From an uncultured Clostridia bacterium (GTDB taxonomy: Bacteria > Bacillota > Clostridia > Christensenellales > Aristaeellaceae), in contig CALCUD010000103.1 of NCBI GenBank assembly GCA_937906775.1, positions 1 through 19,117 of the forward strand: DNA of 19,117 nt. Reading direction: 5' to 3'. Below the pieces are notes generated by a model. The model made no database searches. It saw nothing but the letters and a program-made list of their open reading frames with translations, and was not told where the DNA came from. A program made the position numbers and the translations under genes. Positions 16,101 through 19,117 of the stretch are shown in pieces (position 1 is the stretch's first letter; the number at the start of each line of letters is the position of its first letter).

Positions 16101-16304
16101 GTCTGCAAAAGCTGCGCAATCGCAGTGAACCGTGAGATTTCTGTTCAGTGCCACAAAATGAGCCTGTGTATCCGTCACACGGTATTTCTGTGTCACGCCG
16201 TCTTCTTCAATAAGGCGGACCCGGTCTCCCTCGTCAAGTTCCCGTCCGGCAAGGTATTCCGTTTCACCTGCCGCTTTTTCCATGATAAATGGGTTTATTC
16301 TCAT
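13173..16304 (-). CDS. SWIM zinc-finger SNF2-family helicase, 1043 aa
   Basis: A predicted double-stranded-DNA translocase of the Swi2/Snf2 family, cytoplasmic. Domains in order: SWIM zinc finger with C61-x-C63 and C72-x-H74; a long bacterial SNF2-associated region (about 200-570); SNF2 ATPase with Walker A DDMGLGKT (613-620), DEAQ box (713-716) and ALTGTPMENG (739-748); helicase C-terminal lobe with VLIFSQFTSM (895-904), SLRAGGSGLNL (949-959) and motif VI QATDRAHRIGQ (979-989). All core motifs are intact. ATG at 16304 has AAAGGAG five bases upstream. It follows the rplA terminator and precedes the CotH operon promoter, so it is probably a single-gene unit. Bacterial homologues are linked to transcription recycling or repair, but no specific role is shown here. 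Confidence 0.93.
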   Translation of the reverse strand: MRINPFIMEKAAGETEYLAGRELDEGDRVRLIEEDGVTQKYRVTDTQAHFVALNRNLTVHCDCAAFADRGCCRHAVAVFLTAERNGVPELMLKRNAPTVAAYLDELVFQSMPAEPNLRLELTLVLPTCPGQGIRLGLRVGEQKFYVVRDICQFLEKLDGGEELAFGKGFVLQPDRMRFTQEDERLLDPFRRFFAARNNGETHDSGANARLIRLPEIYVEELMSMMKDTRFRIMNSAGEIVICHGIRETELPLRFEMNLMPRGLIVNAKINAELIPITENCTYVFLGKNVIAVPKHQAGLARLLYARQYDGKCLMEYPLKETERVIGELLPYLKLRGSVELSRSLRERLVRRNLKTEVYLDRDGDSIVARVLFRYGDITLNPFEPVNEKITLEKGEKLLLRDAEAEYEVLDILAGAGFRVTRENIRLSGQDNLFRFFRDDVARLQEICDIYPSIEFRKMSPRRPNLSGSIRMDGDQLKLTLEADGEPIGEVLELMEALTRKKDYFRLKNGAFLDLSGLDEWTEAAENVYEAALRDGNELNRDALVLRNYRMFYLKGMLENAGVRMSADDLPGSSEDTDTVPDIPAGMMLRDYQERGYRWLYGLDRLHMGGVLADDMGLGKTVQMIALLRATRAPGQTSLIVAPTSLLYNWLYELNRFAPELSAAVLSGTAIQRERLISHVSEHGDVDVLITSYPLIRRDIGLLKEIAFRFAVLDEAQSIKNAGSVAAVAVKQIRADTRFALTGTPMENGIGELWSIFDFVLPGYLPGYSTFLRRYQDGENAEDLRRRIQPFLMRRLKQDVLEELPEKMESTLIAGMTPGQREIYRAAMERLRPRVTTLLEQKGTPRARIEILSAITELRQICCHPGLILEDYRGGSGKEELLMQILSGLIAEGRRVLIFSQFTSMLKLLRSRMEEEGYSLMYLDGETPAGQRLEMTEEFNRGDTQIFLISLRAGGSGLNLVGADLVIHYDPWWNPAAEDQATDRAHRIGQRRKVQVIRLVTGESIEEQVVELGLRKKALFDRLITPGETDPGALSEQDIRDLFR

Positions 16305-16380
16305 TCCTGCTCCTTTGGTCCCGGAGTTTCAAATCTGTTAACTATGTAAAATTCTGCTTTTCGCTTGTGGAATCCTCTTC

Positions 16381-16410
16381 ATTCTGATAAAGAAAATAAA
16401 CGTTTTTCAA
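16381..16410 (-). promoter_or_regulatory. Weak promoter candidate for the SNF2 gene
   Basis: TTGAAA (16410-16405, 5 of 6) and CAGAAT (16386-16381, 4 of 6) on the minus strand, 18 bp apart, begin right after the rplA terminator. A leader of about 70 bases would result. Confidence 0.35.
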
Positions 16411-16447
16411 CAAAAAAAGTCCTGTTCCTTTTTCAGGAACAGGACTT
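16411..16447 (-). terminator. Strong intrinsic terminator after rplA
   Basis: AAGTCCTGTTCC (16447-16436) and GGAACAGGACTT (16428-16417) form a perfect 12-bp stem with a 7-base loop, followed by seven T residues (16418-16412, overlapping the stem base). It ends the ribosomal-protein transcript 10 bp after the rplA stop. Confidence 0.95.
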
Positions 16448-16457
16448 CGAAAGCTTA

Positions 16458-17147
16458 TCAGAACTTAAGCGGATTCAGGCGAACGGAGGGACCCATCGTA
16501 CTGGAGAGATACACGCTCTTCATGTAAGTTCCCTTCGCGGCGGCAGGCTTCGCTTTGTTGATGGCTTCCATCAGAACATTCAGGTTCTCCTGCAGTTTTT
16601 CCTTGCCGAAGCTCACCTTGCCGATGGGGCAATGGATGATGGCGTTCTTATCCAGACGGTACTCCACTTTACCGGCTTTGATATCGTTCACAGCCTTGGT
16701 GATGTCCATCGTGACGGTTCCGCTCTTCGGGTTTGGCATGAGGCCTTTCGGGCCCAGGACACGACCGATACGTCCAACCAGACCCATCATATCAGGGGTG
16801 GCTACGCAGACATCGAATTCGAACCAGTTCTCCTGCTGGATCTTCTGGATCATTTCTTCCGCACCGACATAATCGGCACCGGCAGCTTCCGCTTCCTTGG
16901 CCTTATCGCCCTTGGCGATGACCAGAACGCGGATCACGCGGCCTGTTCCGTGAGGCAGAACCACAGCGCCGCGGACCTGCTGGTCAGCATGGCGGGGATC
17001 AACGCCCAGACGGACGGAAATTTCCACGGTCTCATCAAACTTGGCCTTGCCGGTCTGCACAACCAGATCAACGGCTTCTTCCGGATCATACTGCTTGAGA
17101 TGGTCGATCAGCTTGATACTGTCGGCATACTTCTTACCATGTTTCAT
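16458..17147 (-). CDS. rplA: 50S ribosomal protein L1, 229 aa
   Basis: L1 binds 23S rRNA at the mobile L1 stalk of the large subunit and helps release deacylated tRNA from the E site; in several bacteria it also represses its own operon by binding the mRNA. Seen here are the typical start MKHGKKYADS, the L1 signature around GRIGRVLGPKGLMPNP, and the C-terminal YMKSVYLSSTMGPSVRLNP. Three in-frame ATGs exist at 17165, 17156 and 17147. GGGAGGA (17163-17157) is nine bases from 17147, which also gives the usual family length, so that start is chosen. It follows rplK and is closed by a strong terminator instead of continuing to rplJ. Confidence 0.97.
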   Translation of the reverse strand: MKHGKKYADSIKLIDHLKQYDPEEAVDLVVQTGKAKFDETVEISVRLGVDPRHADQQVRGAVVLPHGTGRVIRVLVIAKGDKAKEAEAAGADYVGAEEMIQKIQQENWFEFDVCVATPDMMGLVGRIGRVLGPKGLMPNPKSGTVTMDITKAVNDIKAGKVEYRLDKNAIIHCPIGKVSFGKEKLQENLNVLMEAINKAKPAAAKGTYMKSVYLSSTMGPSVRLNPLKF

Positions 17148-17165
17148 TGCTTTCATTCCTCCCAT

Positions 17166-17194
17166 GTGGTATTAACGGCACTATGTCCTCCCAC
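17166..17194 (-). promoter_or_regulatory. Putative L1-binding leader element before rplA
   Basis: On the minus strand GTGG-GA-GG at 17194-17187 pairs with CCAC at 17169-17166, and a small inner stem (GG, A bulge, C with GCC) lies between. An unpaired GTTAATA precedes CCAC. The same GTGG-GA-GG ... CCACA layout occurs before rplK at 17672-17706. An asymmetric internal loop between two short helices is the general shape of known L1 sites on rRNA and mRNA. The assignment is inference. Confidence 0.45.
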
Positions 17195-17202
17195 ATTGTC
17201 AA

Positions 17203-17215
17203 GGGGCTGCGCCCC
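17203..17215. repeat. Small GC hairpin in the rplK-rplA gap
   Basis: GGGGC (17203-17207) and GCCCC (17211-17215) pair around three bases. There is no T tract, so it is unlikely to terminate transcription. It may be a dispersed small palindrome or an mRNA stability element. Confidence 0.4.
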
Positions 17216-17222
17216 GATGTTG

Positions 17223-17648
17223 TTACTCTTCCACGGTGATACCCATGCTGCGGGCGGTACCGGCGACCATGCTCATGGCGGCTTCGATACTGGCAGCATT
17301 CAGATCGGGCATCTTGATGGTAGCAATCTTGCGGCACTGCTCCTTGGTCAGCTGACCAACCTTATCCTTGTTAGGACGGCCGCTGGCAGTCTGCAGATTC
17401 AGTTCCTTCTTGATCAGGACGGGCGCCGGAGGCGTCTTGGTGATGAAGGTGAAAGTACGGTCGGAGTATACGGTGATCACAACAGGAATGATCAGTCCGG
17501 CATCCTTCGCAGTACGGTCGTTGAATTCTTTACAGAATCCGGGGATGTTCACGCCATGCTGACCCAGAGCAGGTCCGATAGGCGGGGCAGGCGTTGCCTT
17601 GGCGGCAGGAACCTGCAGCTTGATGTAAGCTGATACTTTCTTTGCCAT
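17223..17648 (-). CDS. rplK: 50S ribosomal protein L11, 141 aa
   Basis: L11 forms the base of the GTPase-associated stalk on 23S rRNA, together with L10 and L12, and is needed for factor-dependent steps and stringent-response signalling. The sequence is full length, starts MAKKVSAYIKLQVPA and carries the family signature PPIGPALGQHGVNIPGFCKEFN (22-43, shown as its two halves PPIGPALGQHG and VNIPGFCKEFN), with a normal C-terminal rRNA-binding domain ending in ARSMGITVEE. ATG at 17648 has AGGAGGT nine bases upstream. It lies between nusG and rplA, and its leader carries a structure that may bind L1. Confidence 0.98.
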   Translation of the reverse strand: MAKKVSAYIKLQVPAAKATPAPPIGPALGQHGVNIPGFCKEFNDRTAKDAGLIIPVVITVYSDRTFTFITKTPPAPVLIKKELNLQTASGRPNKDKVGQLTKEQCRKIATIKMPDLNAASIEAAMSMVAGTARSMGITVEE

Positions 17649-17671
17649 TTGAGTGGCACCTCCTAAAAAAT

Positions 17672-17706
17672 GTGGTCACGCGGAAGCGTTCGAAACTTCC
17701 TCCCAC
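17672..17706 (-). promoter_or_regulatory. Putative L1-binding leader element before rplK
   Basis: On the minus strand the outer helix GTGG (17706-17703) / CCAC (17675-17672) and inner helix GGAAG (17700-17696) / CTTCC (17686-17682) are separated by GA on one side and GCGTGA on the other. Six T residues and then the rplK ribosome binding site follow directly. The shape suits autoregulation by L1, and the T run could in addition allow attenuation. Supported by the sister element before rplA; not tested. Confidence 0.5.
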
Positions 17707-17731
17707 GCTACACCCGGCACGAAGGCACGGG

Positions 17732-17768
17732 CGATGCAGGGGACGGAGGGAATTCCGTCCCCGATGCA
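17732..17768. repeat. 9-bp palindromic hairpin flanked by 7-bp direct repeats
   Basis: GGGGACGGA (17739-17747) and TCCGTCCCC (17754-17762) pair perfectly around six bases, in the gap between nusG and rplK. The unit is bordered by CGATGCA on both sides (17732-17738 and 17762-17768, the right copy sharing one base with the stem), which looks like a target duplication. GGGGAC...GTCCCC palindromes are known as dispersed repeats in some Clostridia, so this may be one copy of such a family. Confidence 0.5.
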
Positions 17769-17785
17769 ACAACTTTCCGGTGAAC

Positions 17786-18322
17786 TCAGTCTTCCTTTTC
17801 GACCTGATCCAGATCTACTTCCACAGGCATTTCCCGGCCAAGGAACATCTGCACCTTGACGGTCAGCTTGCCGCGGACGGTATCGACATCGGTCACCTCG
17901 CCGCTGAAATTTTCCAGAGGACCGGAAAGGATCCGGACATGTTCGCCGATGGCGAAACCGAAGTCGACGCTGCTCTGCTCAGTGTTGAGCATCATGTCGA
18001 CTTCCTCCTGAGTCAGCGGTACGGGTTTGGAGTCAGGGCCGACAAAGCCTGTTACACCGCGTGTATTCCGGACGATATACCAGCTTTCACTGGTTTCGAT
18101 CATGTGCACCAGCACATATCCCGGATAAACCTTGCGGGTACTCTTGACGCGCTTTCCGTTCCGTATCTCAACAACCTCTTCTACAGGAACTTTGACCTCA
18201 AAGATCAGATCCTGCATACCGTTGTTTTCAACAGACTTTTCAAGCGTATCCTTGACTTTGTTCTCATAACCCGAATAGGTATGGATCACATACCAGCAGG
18301 GTTCTTTGATATTCTCAGCCAT
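17786..18322 (-). CDS. nusG: Transcription termination/antitermination factor NusG, 178 aa
   Basis: NusG binds RNA polymerase and modulates pausing, termination and coupling to ribosomes. The NGN domain is seen at about residues 7-110 (CWYVIHTYSGYENKV, VYPGYVLVHM, VRNTRGVTGFVG) and the KOW domain at about 122-178 (GEHVRILSGPLENFSGEV). The length is normal. ATG at 18322 lies 2 bp after the secE stop codon, with AGGGAGAG inside the end of secE as ribosome binding site, so translation of the two is coupled. Confidence 0.98.
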   Translation of the reverse strand: MAENIKEPCWYVIHTYSGYENKVKDTLEKSVENNGMQDLIFEVKVPVEEVVEIRNGKRVKSTRKVYPGYVLVHMIETSESWYIVRNTRGVTGFVGPDSKPVPLTQEEVDMMLNTEQSSVDFGFAIGEHVRILSGPLENFSGEVTDVDTVRGKLTVKVQMFLGREMPVEVDLDQVEKED

Positions 18323-18324
18323 GA

Positions 18325-18840
18325 TTACTCTCCCTCAGTAGCGGTCTCCTGAACATTCTCTTCCACAGTTTCCGCGACCTGATCAACAGCTTCTTCGGCA
18401 GCTTCGGCAACTTCGCCGGCGGTTTCTTCAACCGCGTCAGCCGCTTCACCGGCAGCCTCTTCGGCTGCATCGGCGACTTCTTCAGCCGCGTCGGTAGCTT
18501 CACCGGCAACTTCTTCCGTAAGTGCGTCGGCAGGAATCTCAATCACCTGTGTGGGCTGGCTAGGGATCAGCGCGCGTACAGCAGTGGAAGCGCCAAGGTC
18601 AAGCAGACCAATCACAACGCCCATGAAAAGCATGAACAGAAGGACAATGATGGAATAGGACACCAGCTTTTTCTTGCTGGGCCAGGTCACTTTCTTCAGC
18701 TCATACCACATGTTTTTGAAGGGCTTCGCGATCCTCTGGGGAAGCTTGGCAAACCAGTTCAGAACCTTGGACAGCTTGCCGGACTCGGCCTTCTTCGCGG
18801 ATTTGTTTTCCTGCGTAACGGCCTTCTTTTCCTCAGACAT
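18325..18840 (-). CDS. secE: SecE translocase subunit with long acidic C-terminal tail, 171 aa
   Basis: SecE clamps SecY in the protein-export channel. The core is seen at about residues 25-92: amphipathic segment NWFAKLPQRIAKPFKN, the family motif WYELKKVTWPSKKKL (45-59) and one membrane helix (61-81). A tail of about 79 residues follows, rich in Ala, Glu and Val, that normal small SecE proteins lack. It contains five 11-residue repeats (110-164). By SecE topology the tail would lie outside the membrane. ATG at 18840 is preceded by GAGG 11 bases upstream; a GTG at 18849 is only 2 bases from it and less likely. Position between rpmG and nusG is standard. Confidence 0.92.
   Translation of the reverse strand: MSEEKKAVTQENKSAKKAESGKLSKVLNWFAKLPQRIAKPFKNMWYELKKVTWPSKKKLVSYSIIVLLFMLFMGVVIGLLDLGASTAVRALIPSQPTQVIEIPADALTEEVAGEATDAAEEVADAAEEAAGEAADAVEETAGEVAEAAEEAVDQVAETVEENVQETATEGE
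18349..18513 (-). repeat. Five 33-bp repeats coding 11-residue units in the SecE tail
   Basis: The encoded units are EVAGEATDAAE, EVADAAEEAAG, EAADAVEETAG, EVAEAAEEAVD and QVAETVEENVQ, with V/A at position 2 and E/D-rich positions. The 11-residue period is that of hendecad amphipathic helices. The DNA is also repetitive, so repeat number may vary between strains. Confidence 0.7.
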
Positions 18841-18880
18841 AATTTTCACATCCTCATAGCGTAGTGGGTAGGGGGGTGGA

Positions 18881-19042
18881 TTACTTGGTCTCGCGATGAG
18901 TCGTGTGCTTCTTGCAGAAGGGGCAGTACTTCATGAGCTCAATGCGATCCGGGGTGTTCTTTTTATTTTTCATATTGTTATAGTTGCGCTGTTTGCATTC
19001 GGAGCAAGCCAGGCAAACCTTGGTACGTGCGGCGTTTGCCAC
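18881..19042 (-). CDS. rpmG: 50S ribosomal protein L33, 53 aa
   Basis: L33 is a small zinc-ribbon protein of the large subunit near the E site. Reading from a GTG start at 19042 gives a 53-residue protein that begins MANAARTKVCLACSEC, continues with QRNYNNMKNKKNTPDRIE and ends MKYCPFCKKHTTHRETK. The paired C-x-x-C motifs (Cys13/Cys16 and Cys40/Cys43) show it is the zinc-binding form. AGGAGG (19056-19051) lies eight bases before the GTG. It sits 21 bp after tuf and 40 bp before secE, the common order in Clostridia. Confidence 0.95.
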   Translation of the reverse strand: MANAARTKVCLACSECKQRNYNNMKNKKNTPDRIELMKYCPFCKKHTTHRETK

Positions 19043-19063
19043 TTTGGACACCTCCTGACGTGA

Positions 19064-19117
19064 TTACTCAATGACCTTAGCCACAACGCCGGAACCGACG
19101 GTACGGCCGCCTTCACG
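19064..19117 (-). CDS. tuf: Elongation factor Tu, C-terminal end only
   Basis: Only the last 17 codons and the stop are inside the window. They read REGGRTVGSGVVAKVIE, the typical end of bacterial EF-Tu domain III. The rest lies beyond the right edge. Position immediately before rpmG agrees with this call. Confidence 0.93.
   Translation of the reverse strand, partial: REGGRTVGSGVVAKVIE

Noticed and set aside
16365..17633. Open frame of 422 codons on the plus strand
   Set aside because: It is antisense to rplA and rplK and crosses their gap and terminator; both ribosomal genes are certain.
18349..18513. CRISPR-like regular repeats
   Set aside because: The 33-bp periodicity is in frame, has no spacers and encodes the 11-residue units of the SecE tail.
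18315..18542. Basic Lys/Pro-rich open frame of 75 codons on the minus strand
   Set aside because: It is an out-of-frame reading of the repeated SecE tail and overlaps the nusG start; its repetitive composition is a by-product of the 33-bp repeats.
18841..18880. tRNA-Trp or another small RNA between rpmG and secE
   Set aside because: Some bacteria carry a tRNA here, but the 40-bp gap is too short and shows no tRNA fold.

Overview
This is 19.1 kb of a Bacillota (Firmicutes) chromosome, most likely from an uncultured or little-studied Clostridia lineage of moderate GC content. The evidence is the tuf-rpmG-secE-nusG-rplK-rplA order, the strong AGGAGG-type ribosome binding sites, the sigma-A-like promoters and several TTG/GTG starts. 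I cannot fix the genus from sequence alone. No tRNA, rRNA, CRISPR array, insertion sequence or phage gene was seen.

Layout. Positions 1-350 hold no convincing gene but contain a strong hairpin and a weak pair of flanking inverted repeats. A small unknown protein (351-644, +) converges on a predicted (alpha/alpha)-barrel, glycosidase-like protein (686-2704, -). Next come a small DUF4342-like membrane protein (2955-3230, -) and a TTG-started amidohydrolase (3397-4404, -). The amidohydrolase is divergent from a secreted PIG-L/LmbE-type deacetylase (4572-5789, +), which has its own promoter and terminator.

The most interesting part is a five-gene minus-strand operon reading 13073 to 5829. It encodes a membrane-anchored CotH kinase-family protein with three lamin-tail domains, a DUF4956 membrane protein, a VTC-domain (polyphosphate-polymerase-like) protein, a ClpB-like AAA+ ATPase whose first AAA module lacks its P-loop, and a 226-aa protein of unknown family. 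A good extended -10 promoter sits at 13121-13149. CotH, VTC and DUF4956 genes are known to occur together. The added remodelling ATPase and its translationally coupled partner suggest a surface modification or polymer system that has not been characterised as a unit. That reading is inference.

Upstream is a SWIM/SNF2 helicase (13173-16304, -). Then comes the translation/transcription/secretion housekeeping cluster on the minus strand: end of tuf, rpmG, secE, nusG, rplK, rplA. It ends in a strong terminator, so rplJ/rplL/rpoB do not follow rplA here. Notable in this cluster are a SecE with a long acidic C-terminal tail built of five 11-residue repeats, and two similar stem structures before rplK and before rplA that look like sites for autoregulation by ribosomal protein L1.
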